25,501 bases of DNA from an uncultured Roseburia sp. (GCA_900542495.1 UQNW01000034.1:1-25501); one strand, 5' to 3'; positions 1 to 7,667 are shown, numbered from the stretch's first letter. Notes: generated by a model from the letters alone, not told the origin. Program-made: numbers and translations.

Positions 1-56
1 GAGTAATTTTATCTTACATCAGTTTGGAGGTTTACACAAACTTTGGGATACTCCCC

Positions 57-98
57 AAAAAAACTCCACCCCAAAATCATCAATCGATTCTGGGGTGG
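57..98 (-). terminator. Rho-independent terminator of the minus-strand gene at 115-636
   Basis: On the minus strand a 13-bp stem (CCACCCC at 66-72 against GGGGTGG at 92-98, extended inward with one mismatch, loop about 79-85) is followed by seven U residues (complement of A57-A63). This is a classic intrinsic terminator placed just after the stop codon of the gene ending at 115. Confidence 0.88.
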
Positions 99-114
99 TG
101 TTTTACGTTCCTAC

Positions 115-636
115 TTATTTTTTCTTAGATTTCTTAGCAGCCTTCTCTTCATCGAGGGCTTTCTTCTCTTTCTGGAGTTCCTTGTTAGCGCTTTCAGCTT
201 TTCTCTTTAACTTGGTTCTCCAGCTTACCTTGCCTTCTGGTTTCTCTAAAGGTCCGCGGACACCGGTTACTTTGGTAATGTAGATACCGCTTACAGTAGC
301 CTTGACTTCTTTTTTCACAGGGATCATATCAAAACATGCATCATCAGCGATCAGAGTCATCACTCTTGGTCCGACTTTAGCCTTTACGATCGGAAGTTTG
401 GAACGACGCATAAGCTTTGGTGTCTGATCGATGACTGCCTGTGGCAGACCGGACTGGTTCAGACGCATTCTCTTCTTATCAATAATCAACATGGTAACAG
501 TCTGTGCAGTTGCAGCAAGCTGTGCATCCTGCTCGTCTTTTCTCTTCTGTGCTTTCTTTCCAAGAAAATATAAAGCAATTGTTGCGGCGATAAGCACTGC
601 TAAAATAACTAATAATACAATTGTTACTGGACTCAC
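115..636 (-). CDS. Membrane-anchored protein with lysine-rich coiled-coil tail, function unknown
   Basis: I do not recognise this family. I chose the GTG at 636 (173 aa) over the ATG at 660: an AGGGAGGA ribosome site lies between them, about 9 nt before the GTG, so the first eight residues of the longer frame would lie in the leader. The protein opens with one hydrophobic segment (about residues 2-26, starting SPVTIVLLVIL), followed by a basic patch (GKKAQKRK) that predicts a cytoplasmic C-terminus. A soluble domain of about 100 residues follows, and the last 35 residues are almost all Lys, Glu and Ala and probably form a charged coiled coil. It is a monocistronic unit with its own promoter (672-700) and terminator (57-98). 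The N-terminal anchor and basic tail suggest a membrane scaffold or a nucleic-acid/ribosome contact, but this is inference only. Confidence 0.75.
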   Translation of the reverse strand: MSPVTIVLLVILAVLIAATIALYFLGKKAQKRKDEQDAQLAATAQTVTMLIIDKKRMRLNQSGLPQAVIDQTPKLMRRSKLPIVKAKVGPRVMTLIADDACFDMIPVKKEVKATVSGIYITKVTGVRGPLEKPEGKVSWRTKLKRKAESANKELQKEKKALDEEKAAKKSKKK

Positions 637-671
637 AACGAAAATCCTCCCTAATTTCAAATTCGTGTTTT

Positions 672-700
672 ATTGTAGCATTGATTTTTGGAAAAAGCAA
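672..700 (-). promoter_or_regulatory. Sigma-A type promoter for the gene at 115-636
   Basis: On the minus strand TTGCTT (700-695) and TACAAT (677-672) are separated by 17 nt, about 35 nt upstream of the GTG start. Spacing and -10 match the vegetative consensus. Confidence 0.65.
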
Positions 701-745
701 TGTGATTTTGGGGAAATGCCTTTTATTTTAGGGAAAACTGTGATA

Positions 746-780
746 TGTTATAAAAGTTAGACGGCAAAGATCGTCTTTTT
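746..780 (+). promoter_or_regulatory. Extended -10 box and short U-tailed hairpin upstream of the 835 gene
   Basis: TGT-TATAAA at 746-754 fits an extended -10 promoter. A 5-bp hairpin (AGACG 759-763, CGTCT 772-776) followed by a T run sits almost at the predicted transcript start. It could be a weak attenuator or a terminator for transcription entering from upstream. The short stem keeps confidence low. Confidence 0.35.
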
Positions 781-834
781 GATTTCTGGTTTGAAAACTG
801 GAATCGGAAATGAGGGAAAGAAAGGTAAGATTAG

Positions 835-2070
835 ATGAAAAAGAGAATTTTAGCACTTTTATTATGTGCATCCACTGTGATCAGTATGACAGGATGCGGC
901 AGTAAAGGTGAATCAGCCGAGGCAACGGAAGCAGTAGAGAATACGGAAAGTACAGAAGAAGCACCGGCAGTTCCGCTTGCAAAATATGATCTGAAAGGAT
1001 CTGATTATGTTACACTGTGCGATTACAGCGCAATTGAGGTTACAATTTCCGGAGATTATGAGGTGACAGATCAGGACGTGCTTGATTATGTAGAGAAGAT
1101 CTTTACACAGGGCGGACCTTTTTACACAGCAGATCCGGACAAGACAACAGTGGAAGAGGGCGACATTGTCAATGTAGATTATGTTGGAAAATTAGACGGT
1201 GAGGCTTTCCAGGGCGGAACAGCAGAAAATCAGAATATTGATGTTTCCAATAATTCTTCTGCAAGTGGCACAAGTTATATTGACGGATTTACCGACGGAT
1301 TACTCGGTGCATCAGTAGGAGATGTGATCGATTCAAACGTGACCTTCCCGGAAGATTATAATAATGAAGATCTTGCAGGAAAAGAAGTCGTATTTACCTT
1401 TACTGTCAATTCTATCCAGAAGGAAGTAACTGTGGATACCATGGATGATGAGTTTGCTTCCGAGCAGTTTGGTGTGGATTCTGTGGATGGAGTGTACGAG
1501 CAGGTACGCCAGTATCTGGAGTCAAGCGCAGAGAGCACTCATAAAAATGATATTTACTCCGCTTTGGAGGATTATCTGTTAGAAAATTGTACCGTTGATA
1601 TGCCGGCAGATTACAGATCTGATGTGATCGAAGCAATCCGTGCCAATTTCATTGACCGCTATTGCTCCGGGGATGAGAGCCAGATGGAAACGGTACTCAG
1701 CTCTTACGGCTATACAGAAGAGAGCATTGAGCAGGAATGGTCTGACAGTGTAGAGAGCAGTATCAAGTTAGAACTGATCGTTAAAGCCATTGCAGAAAAA
1801 GAAGATATCCAGATTGACGATACGGAGTTTGAAGATTATGTAAGCACGATCGTAAGCAACGGCGGTTACGGTGATGTTGACACGTTATATAGTAACTATG
1901 GTTATGGTGATTCCGTTTATGGAAAGAATCAGATCCGCGTGATTTATCTTGCAGGATTAGTGCTTGACAAGTTATCCGAGACAGCAGTTGTCACAGAAAA
2001 TGCGGTAGAGGAGACCGAGGGCGCAGAAGCAGCAGAGAGCACAGAGACTGTGGAGGCAACAGAAGAATAA
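835..2070 (+). CDS. FKBP-type peptidyl-prolyl isomerase lipoprotein with trigger-factor-like C-terminal region
   Basis: 411 aa. A type II signal peptide is clear: MKKR, a hydrophobic core, then the lipobox MTGC with the lipidated cysteine at residue 21. An acidic, Thr/Glu-rich linker (about 22-46) follows. An FKBP-like domain spans about residues 105-195 (EEGDIVNVDYVGKLDGEAF near its start, GLLGASVGD and FPEDY in the middle). The rest (about 200-375) is helical and acidic and resembles the trigger-factor C-terminal substrate-cradle region, and the protein ends in another acidic Glu/Ala/Thr tail. It lacks the N-terminal ribosome-binding domain of cytosolic Tig. The likely role is folding or isomerisation of exported proteins on the outer face of the membrane, analogous to but distinct from PrsA. 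The ribosome site GAAAGG lies a few bases before the ATG. Domain assignment is by motif and order; prolyl-isomerase activity is inferred. Confidence 0.85.
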   Translation: MKKRILALLLCASTVISMTGCGSKGESAEATEAVENTESTEEAPAVPLAKYDLKGSDYVTLCDYSAIEVTISGDYEVTDQDVLDYVEKIFTQGGPFYTADPDKTTVEEGDIVNVDYVGKLDGEAFQGGTAENQNIDVSNNSSASGTSYIDGFTDGLLGASVGDVIDSNVTFPEDYNNEDLAGKEVVFTFTVNSIQKEVTVDTMDDEFASEQFGVDSVDGVYEQVRQYLESSAESTHKNDIYSALEDYLLENCTVDMPADYRSDVIEAIRANFIDRYCSGDESQMETVLSSYGYTEESIEQEWSDSVESSIKLELIVKAIAEKEDIQIDDTEFEDYVSTIVSNGGYGDVDTLYSNYGYGDSVYGKNQIRVIYLAGLVLDKLSETAVVTENAVEETEGAEAAESTETVEATEE

Positions 2071-2072
2071 GC

Positions 2073-2092
2073 GATACAGCAGCTGCTGTATC
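2073..2092. repeat. 20-bp perfect palindrome after the lipoprotein gene
   Basis: GATACAGCAG is followed directly by its exact reverse complement CTGCTGTATC, 2 nt after the stop codon. No T run follows on either strand, so it is not a standard intrinsic terminator. It could be a mRNA 3' stabilising stem or a protein-binding dyad. Confidence 0.5.
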
Positions 2093-2155
2093 ATAACAGA
2101 GTTAAGAAATGATAAAAAATCAACAATGTTGATGTGGGAAAGGAAGAGTAGAAAA

Positions 2156-3547
2156 ATGGAATTAGTAAATGTAAGGGATTTATTCCGCAAACAGGATGAG
2201 TATGTGGATCAGACCATCACGATCGGTGGCTGGGTGAGAAACATCCGTAACTCCAAAAACTTCGGATTTATCGTGGTAAACGACGGAACTTTTTTTGAGC
2301 CGGTTCAGGTTGTCTATTCCGATGTATTGGAAAACTTTGAAGAAGTAGAAAAATTAAACGTTGGAGCAGCGATTATCGTTACCGGTAAATTAGTTGCAAC
2401 ACCTGGCACAAAACAGCCATTTGAAATTCAGGCTGAAAAAGTGGAAGTAGAAGGTCCTTCTACACCAGACTATCCATTACAGAAGAAAAAACACAGCTTT
2501 GAGTATTTGAGAACCATCTCTCATTTAAGACCGAGAACCAATACGTTTGAGGCAGTGTTCCGTGTACGTTCCCTCTGTGCTTATGCAATCCATAAGTTTT
2601 TCCAGGAGAGAGATTTCGTGTATGTGCACACACCATTGATCACAGGAAGTGACTGTGAGGGCGCTGGTGAGATGTTCCAGGTAACGACACTTGACATGAA
2701 CAACCTTCCAATGACAGAAGACGGAAAAGTAGATTACAGCAAAGATTTCTTCAATAAACCAACCAATCTTACCGTAAGCGGACAGTTAAACGGTGAGACT
2801 TATGCGATGGCATTTAAGAACATCTACACATTTGGACCAACTTTCCGTGCAGAGAACTCCAACACAACAAGACATGCCGCAGAGTTCTGGATGATCGAGC
2901 CTGAGATCGCATTTGCAGATTTAGAGGATGACATGATCTTAGCAGAGAGCATGTTAAAATATGTCATCAACTATGTGTTAGAGAATGCGCCGGAAGAAAT
3001 GGCATTCTTCAACAATTTTATTGATAAAGGTCTGTTAGAGAGATTACAGCATGTTGCAAATTCTGATTTTGCCCGCGTAACTTACACAGAAGCAGTAGAA
3101 ATCTTAGAGAAAAACAACGATAAATTCGATTACAAAGTATCATGGGGCTGCGATCTTCAGACCGAGCATGAGCGTTATCTGACCGAGCAGGTGTTCAAGC
3201 GTCCTGTATTCGTAACAGACTATCCGAAGGAGATCAAGGCATTCTACATGAAACTGAATCCGGACGGAAAAACAGTTGCAGCAGTTGACTGTCTCGTACC
3301 TGGTATTGGTGAGATCATCGGAGGAAGCCAGAGAGAGGACGACTACGAAAAATTACTTGCAAGAATCAACGAACTTGGCTTAAGAGAAGAAGATTACGAC
3401 TTCTATCTTGACCTCCGCAAATACGGTTCTGCAAGACATGCAGGATTCGGACTTGGATTTGAGCGCTGCGTCATGTATCTGACAGGTATGTCCAATATCC
3501 GTGACGTGATCCCATTCCCAAGAACTGTCAACAACTGCGAATTATAA
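2156..3547 (+). CDS. asnS: Asparaginyl-tRNA synthetase
   Basis: Cytoplasmic class II aminoacyl-tRNA synthetase charging tRNA-Asn with asparagine using ATP. The start is ATG 2156 (463 aa, the usual bacterial AsnRS length), preceded by AGGAAGAG; the ATG 30 nt upstream would add ten residues that include the ribosome site. An N-terminal OB-fold anticodon-binding domain (about 15-110, with TIGGWVRNIRNSK) is followed by the class II catalytic core. Motif 2 is visible as FRAENSNTTRHAAEFWMIEPE and motif 3 as GFGLGFERCVMYLTG, followed by the DVIPFPRT ending typical of AsnRS/AspRS. The HAAEFWMIEPE segment fits AsnRS rather than AspRS. No T-box leader is present, and only 86 nt separate it from the lipoprotein gene, so read-through from upstream is likely. 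Confidence 0.96.
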   Translation: MELVNVRDLFRKQDEYVDQTITIGGWVRNIRNSKNFGFIVVNDGTFFEPVQVVYSDVLENFEEVEKLNVGAAIIVTGKLVATPGTKQPFEIQAEKVEVEGPSTPDYPLQKKKHSFEYLRTISHLRPRTNTFEAVFRVRSLCAYAIHKFFQERDFVYVHTPLITGSDCEGAGEMFQVTTLDMNNLPMTEDGKVDYSKDFFNKPTNLTVSGQLNGETYAMAFKNIYTFGPTFRAENSNTTRHAAEFWMIEPEIAFADLEDDMILAESMLKYVINYVLENAPEEMAFFNNFIDKGLLERLQHVANSDFARVTYTEAVEILEKNNDKFDYKVSWGCDLQTEHERYLTEQVFKRPVFVTDYPKEIKAFYMKLNPDGKTVAAVDCLVPGIGEIIGGSQREDDYEKLLARINELGLREEDYDFYLDLRKYGSARHAGFGLGFERCVMYLTGMSNIRDVIPFPRTVNNCEL

Positions 3548-3625
3548 AATTGAGTTTCATATCGTAGGTGATTGCGAAACTCATGAAAATCTAAATTGAA
3601 TTGTGAAAAATTAACAAAAGCTTGA

Positions 3626-3746
3626 GAAAACACTGGGTGAGCCAAAATCGAACAAGTTCGATTGGTACTTAGAAGGCAGGTACGATGTCAATCGTGACTG
3701 GCTTTTTAGTACCGTTACCAGCGACACGTAGCGGGAGCGTGTTTTC
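3626..3746. repeat. Multi-hairpin intergenic element, possible structured RNA or dispersed repeat
   Basis: This is most of the 292-nt gap between asnS and the epimerase gene. GAAAACAC (3626-3633) can pair with GTGTTTTC (3739-3746), closing a region with two further hairpins: AATCGAA/TTCGATT around a CAAG loop (3646-3663), and a long stem from GGTACTTAGAAGGCAG (3664-3679) to CTGGCTTTTTAGTACC (3698-3713), capped by ACGAT-GTCA-ATCGT (3682-3695). There is no credible coding content on either strand. The density of nested pairing suggests a folded RNA or a non-autonomous repeat; I cannot name a family. Confidence 0.5.
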
Positions 3747-3839
3747 GAAAATTTTGTTGATTTTGAACAATTGAAAGAAGAGTAGGATGAGTTTGGCAAT
3801 TGCCTGCTACGATATTTAGATGACAAGGAGAAGGATTGT

Positions 3840-4721
3840 ATGAGATATGTTTTGGAAAATGACACTTTGCGCGTGGAAATCGATTCTTTTGGGGCAGAAC
3901 TAAAATCCGTAAAGAGAAAATCCGACGATAAAGAGTACATGTGGTATGCGGACAAAAAATATTGGGGAAGAACATCCCCTGTGTTGTTTCCGTTTGTGGG
4001 GAACTGCAAAAATAAAGAGTACCGCTATGGCGGAAAAACGTATGCAATAGGACAGCACGGTTTTGCAAGGGATATGGAACATGCCATGGAATCCCAGACA
4101 GAGGATACCATCTGGTTTTCTTTGCATTCTGACGAAGAAACCATGAAAAAATATCCATTTGCATTTGTATTAAAAATTGGATACAAACTGGCAGGCAATG
4201 AATTAAAAGTCATGTGGAAAGTGGAAAATCCGGATACAAAGACCTTATATTTTTCCATAGGCGCACATCCAGCTTTCTTATGTCCGTTTCATGACGAAGA
4301 AAGTAAGCTTGGATATGGTCTGCAATTTGCAGGATTAAAAGAACTGCATCATCATGGCAACACAGAGGATACCGGACTTGCACTGATGAATGAGGATCTG
4401 GTGATTCCGCTGGAGGATGAGAAAGTATACTTTACACCGGGATTTTTTGACCGCTGCACTTATATGGTGGAAGGAAAACAGACTGGGGAAGTTTCACTGG
4501 TCACACCAGATGGAAAGCCTTATGTGACTATGGATTTTGATGCACCTTTATTTGCAATCTGGTCACCGGAAGGAAAAGACGCACCGTTTGTCTGCATTGA
4601 ACCGTGGTATGGAAGATGTGATGCGGATGATTTTGAGGGAACATTAGAGGAACGGGCATACGAGAACGCATTGGAGCCGGAGCAGGCATTTGAGGCTTCT
4701 TATAGCATCCGTTACCTGTAA
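3840..4721 (+). CDS. Aldose 1-epimerase family protein (LacX-like)
   Basis: 293 aa, cytosolic. Galactose mutarotase-like beta-sandwich fold of the LacX subgroup, interconverting anomers of a sugar; the substrate is not predictable here. Key residues are in place: His73 in QHGFARD, His143 in GAHPAF and Glu254 in CIEPWYGRCD, corresponding to the conserved histidines and the catalytic base. The WGRTSPVLFPFVG block (about 42-54) is typical of the subgroup. The ATG follows AAGGAGAAGG. The gene stands alone between the structured element and the A+T-rich restriction-modification island, with no neighbouring sugar genes to suggest a substrate. Confidence 0.87.
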   Translation: MRYVLENDTLRVEIDSFGAELKSVKRKSDDKEYMWYADKKYWGRTSPVLFPFVGNCKNKEYRYGGKTYAIGQHGFARDMEHAMESQTEDTIWFSLHSDEETMKKYPFAFVLKIGYKLAGNELKVMWKVENPDTKTLYFSIGAHPAFLCPFHDEESKLGYGLQFAGLKELHHHGNTEDTGLALMNEDLVIPLEDEKVYFTPGFFDRCTYMVEGKQTGEVSLVTPDGKPYVTMDFDAPLFAIWSPEGKDAPFVCIEPWYGRCDADDFEGTLEERAYENALEPEQAFEASYSIRYL

Positions 4722-4894
4722 AAAAAGGTATATGGAATAATCGGAATAAAGGCGAAGGAAGGGTTGAAGGTACAATTCAAAAAGGTATTCATTGGCTTAT
4801 TCCAAGTAATACTCAGAAACCGCAAGAACTCCGAAGGGGAAGAAAAAACAGGGAGATATATGAAATGTGTTATTAGGATATGGAGGTTATGCTC
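4722..4894. other. Left junction of the restriction-modification island
   Basis: 173 nt between the epimerase stop and the first island gene. No clear terminator, repeat or tRNA-like attachment site is visible. A reading frame without an in-frame stop runs from about 4764 toward the island in a frame different from the methyltransferase, with no recognisable homology. Base composition shifts to A+T-rich from here. A weak promoter may lie here, but I could not find a convincing -35/-10 pair. Confidence 0.4.
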
Positions 4895-5860
4895 ATGGCA
4901 ATTCATAATAAATCTCATAATAATCATGCTTTGATGTCTCTGAATAAAAAACGTAAAGAGGATAGCTTAAAGAATAAAACAAGCACTGATTTTGAGATGC
5001 CTACGGAAATAAAACTTTTACATAGCATCTCTGATTGCGAAGATTTTTTGAAGCAGTTACCAGATAAATCGGTTCAGCTAATTTGTATTGACCCTCCATA
5101 CAATCTGGAATTGGCAGGATGGGATATTTACGAAAATTATATTGAATGGGCATCAAAATGGATTGATGAGGCATATAGAGTTTTGTCCGATAATGGAAGT
5201 ATGGTTATTTTTGGCGGTATACAATTTAGAGATGTAAAATCAGGAGATTTATTAGACATAATTCAATATATTCGGAAAAATACAAAATTCAAATTAGTAA
5301 ACACAATCATTTGGCATTATAAAAATGGTATGTCAGCACATCGTTTTTTTGCAAATAGACACGAGGAAGTTATATGGATGGTTAAATCCAATGATTATTA
5401 TTTTGATTTGGATTCAGTCAGAGTGCCGTATTCGGAAGAAGACTTAAAGGTTGCGTTAAGGGATAAGAGATTAAATCCTGAAACAACAAGAAAAGGAAAG
5501 AATCCAACCAATGTTTGGGAAATCGGAAGATTAAATGGAAATAGTAAAGAACGTGTAGGTCATCCAACTCAAAAGCCAGTAGCCATTATTGAACGATTTG
5601 TAAGAGCGTTATCGTATCCGGGATCTACTGTGTTGGATTTTTTTGCAGGTAGTGGAACAGTAGGAAGAGTCTGCATAAATGAAGGGAGAAACTGTCTGAT
5701 GTGTGACAGTGATAAAAAATCTCTTGAATACTTTGCCAAGCATCTTTCGTTAATGAAAGAATTAGAGCAGAATACCCAATATAGAAAAATTGAAAAAATA
5801 CAAGATTTTTTTGAATATCATTCAATAGGAGATACTGCAAATGAAAAAGGGACAATCTAA
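4895..5860 (+). CDS. Type II DNA adenine-N6 methyltransferase, M.RsrI-like (beta class)
   Basis: 321 aa. Start ATG 4895 has GGAGG 8 nt upstream; in-frame ATGs at 4880 and 4889 overlap that site. Motif order is that of a beta-class N6-adenine enzyme: catalytic motif IV DPPYN at residues 66-70, HPTQKP at about 223-228, then the S-adenosylmethionine-binding motif I FAGSGT at 250-255. Segments such as NGMSAHRFFANRHEE and NPTNVWEIGRLNGNS, and the MA-x-x-SHHN-like N-terminus, match what I remember of M.RsrI (319 aa), which methylates GAATTC. The likely role is to protect host GAATTC sites from the next gene's nuclease. It overlaps that gene by 20 nt, so the two are probably translationally coupled. 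M.RsrI is unrelated in sequence to M.EcoRI, yet an M.EcoRI-type gene also follows downstream. Family assignment is from memory, not alignment. Confidence 0.92.
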   Translation: MAIHNKSHNNHALMSLNKKRKEDSLKNKTSTDFEMPTEIKLLHSISDCEDFLKQLPDKSVQLICIDPPYNLELAGWDIYENYIEWASKWIDEAYRVLSDNGSMVIFGGIQFRDVKSGDLLDIIQYIRKNTKFKLVNTIIWHYKNGMSAHRFFANRHEEVIWMVKSNDYYFDLDSVRVPYSEEDLKVALRDKRLNPETTRKGKNPTNVWEIGRLNGNSKERVGHPTQKPVAIIERFVRALSYPGSTVLDFFAGSGTVGRVCINEGRNCLMCDSDKKSLEYFAKHLSLMKELEQNTQYRKIEKIQDFFEYHSIGDTANEKGTI

Positions 5861-6671
5861 CCGATTAACAACACAGCAAAAAGAAGGTCAGGGACCTATT
5901 ACAATATTTCATAAAGATGCTCAGATACATGATGCAGAAGTTGGAGATACATCTTTATTTGTAAAAAAACAACTGGAGTATGAGTTTCCGATGTTGACTT
6001 TTAGGTATAGAAAAGATTTATCTAAAAAAGAGATTAATGAAGCATTAAAAAGAGTAGACGAATATTTAGGACAAACACTTTTTGTGGAGAGTGCGAGGAT
6101 AAAACCAGATGGTGGAATTATTGAGGTTCAGGATGATAATGGAAATTGGCGTGTTGTAGTTGTATCTGAAGCTAAGCATCAGGGAAAAGATATTGAGAAT
6201 ATTAAGGCGGGGAAGCTTGTTGGGAAAAATAATAACCAGGATCTCATGGCAGCAGGTAATGCCATAGAACGGGCTTATAAAAATGTAAACGAAATTGCAA
6301 ATTTTATGCTGTCTGAGAATTATTTCCCATATATTTTATTTCTTGAAGGATCCAATTTCTTAACTCAAAATGTTGTTGTTACAAGACCAGATGGAAGAGA
6401 AGTTACATTGGTATACAATGATGGAATGTTAAATCGTTTAGATAGATTAACCGCAGCAAACTATGGCATGCCAATCAATACAAATTTATGTGAGAACAGA
6501 TTTGTTAAATGTAATGGGGCGACAATAATGCTTCAAGCAGCTTCAATATATACCAAAGGTGAAGGTGGTCATTGGGATGCAAAGGCTATGATAGAAGTTA
6601 TGATGGATGTTGCAAGAACATCATTAAAAATGCTGGGAAAAGACTTGTTTAACCAGCTTACAAAGAAATAG
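5841..6671 (+). CDS. Type II restriction endonuclease, EcoRI/RsrI family (predicted GAATTC)
   Basis: 276 aa against 277 for EcoRI. The homology is plain: QSNRLT near the N-terminus, then TEINEALK-like and IKPDGGIIEV blocks, SEAKHQGKDI, QDLMAAGNAIER, PYILFLEGSNFL, LNRLDRLTAANYGMPIN and IMLQAASIYT. The PD-ExK centre is intact (Asp90, Glu110, Lys112, equal to EcoRI Asp91, Glu111, Lys113). The main base-contact residues also match: Asn140, Ala141 and Arg144 of GNAIER, and Arg199 and Arg202. I therefore predict a dimeric Mg-dependent nuclease cutting G/AATTC. The ATG lies inside the end of the upstream methyltransferase gene, with AGGAG 9 nt before it. The next gene begins 9 nt after its stop. Intact length and residues argue for an active enzyme; specificity is inferred. 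Confidence 0.95.
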   Translation: MKKGQSNRLTTQQKEGQGPITIFHKDAQIHDAEVGDTSLFVKKQLEYEFPMLTFRYRKDLSKKEINEALKRVDEYLGQTLFVESARIKPDGGIIEVQDDNGNWRVVVVSEAKHQGKDIENIKAGKLVGKNNNQDLMAAGNAIERAYKNVNEIANFMLSENYFPYILFLEGSNFLTQNVVVTRPDGREVTLVYNDGMLNRLDRLTAANYGMPINTNLCENRFVKCNGATIMLQAASIYTKGEGGHWDAKAMIEVMMDVARTSLKMLGKDLFNQLTKK

Positions 6672-6680
6672 GAAAATATA

Positions 6681-7598
6681 ATGAAAAAAAGAGAAGTAGA
6701 TCATTCACTGTTAGATAAGGCGAAGATTAATAAGAAAGATGAATTTTACACTCAATTAATAGATATTGAAAAAGAAATGATTCATTATACAAAACACTTT
6801 AGAGATAAGGTGGTCTATTGCAATTGTGATGATCCGGAATATTCCAATTTTTGGAGGTTTTTTTATGAGCATTTCGAAGAATTAGAATTAAAAAGATTAA
6901 ATGCAACATATTTCGGAGAAGAAGCGCACTTTTATAGTTATGATGGAAAAGAAATAGTTAGTATACAATTACAAGAAAATGGAGATTTTCGTAGTGCAGA
7001 GTGTATACAGGTATTGAAGCAGAGTGACATAGTTGTAACGAATCCACCGTTTTCTTTGTTTCGTGAGTATATTAGTCAGTTGGATAGATATGATAAAGAT
7101 TTTTTGATTATAAGTAATATAAATGCGATTACTTATAAAGAAGTTTTTCCACTAATTCAATCGAATAAAGCATGGTTAGGCGTGTGCTTTGGAAGAGGTA
7201 TATCAGGATTTATTGTTCCGGAAAACTATGAATTATATGGAACAGAAACAAAGGTTGATGAAAATGGAATAAGAATAATTTCACCGAATAATTGTATGTG
7301 GTTGACATCTTTAGATAATGAGAAGAGACATCAGCCAATTGAATTGGTAAAGCAATATGAGGGGAATGAGGAAGCATATCCTTTTTATGATAATTATCAG
7401 GGAATAAATGTGAATAAAACGCAAGATATTCCGATGGATTATATGGGTGCAATGGGGGTACCTATTACTTTCTTAAATAAATATGATCCGGAACAGTTTG
7501 AGATTATTAAATTTAGGAAAGGCGATGATGACAAAGATTTGAAAATAAATGGTAAAGCACCATATTTTCGTATTCTTATCAAAAGGAAGACCGCATAG
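6681..7598 (+). CDS. DNA adenine-N6 methyltransferase, M.EcoRI-like
   Basis: 305 aa. Matches the M.EcoRI family along its length: KKDEFYTQ near the N-terminus, KVVYCNCDDP (about 43-52, the cofactor-side motif), the catalytic motif IV NPPFSLFREY starting at residue 121, then GRGISGFIVPE, ELYGTE, IISPNNCMWLT, NVNKTQDIPMDY, GVPITFLNKYDPEQFE and PYFRILIK at the C-terminus. M.EcoRI methylates the inner adenine of GAATTC. It is about 20 residues shorter than M.EcoRI (326 aa), with the gap near residues 75-100. The ATG follows AGGAAAA, 9 nt after the nuclease stop, so this is the third gene of one operon. A strong hairpin at 7605-7641 ends the unit. Its coexistence with an M.RsrI-like enzyme in the same operon is unusual. 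Confidence 0.94.
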   Translation: MKKREVDHSLLDKAKINKKDEFYTQLIDIEKEMIHYTKHFRDKVVYCNCDDPEYSNFWRFFYEHFEELELKRLNATYFGEEAHFYSYDGKEIVSIQLQENGDFRSAECIQVLKQSDIVVTNPPFSLFREYISQLDRYDKDFLIISNINAITYKEVFPLIQSNKAWLGVCFGRGISGFIVPENYELYGTETKVDENGIRIISPNNCMWLTSLDNEKRHQPIELVKQYEGNEEAYPFYDNYQGINVNKTQDIPMDYMGAMGVPITFLNKYDPEQFEIIKFRKGDDDKDLKINGKAPYFRILIKRKTA

Positions 7599-7604
7599 TA
7601 GCAA

Positions 7605-7641
7605 GTGGCATGAAAACTATTAGAAATAGTATTCATGCCAC
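7605..7641. terminator. Hairpin between convergent genes, probable bidirectional terminator
   Basis: GTGGCATGAA (7605-7614) pairs with TTCATGCCAC (7632-7641), continued by ACTATT (7616-7621) and AATAGT (7625-7630), a 16-bp stem with one A/A mismatch and a 3-nt loop. The U-rich tail is weak on both sides (ATTTGAATTTT on plus), but the position between the two stop codons of convergent genes supports a terminator role. Confidence 0.65.
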
Positions 7642-7667
7642 ATTTGAATTTTGGCACCTGACAGATA

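Noticed and set aside
2071..2155. T-box leader before asnS
   Set aside because: Only 85 nt, with no specifier loop or TGGNACCGCG-type T-box sequence.
3611..4164. Two minus-strand ORFs (132 and 149 aa) around the epimerase start
   Set aside because: They are antisense to the epimerase gene and the hairpin element, lack ribosome sites and have no protein-like pattern.
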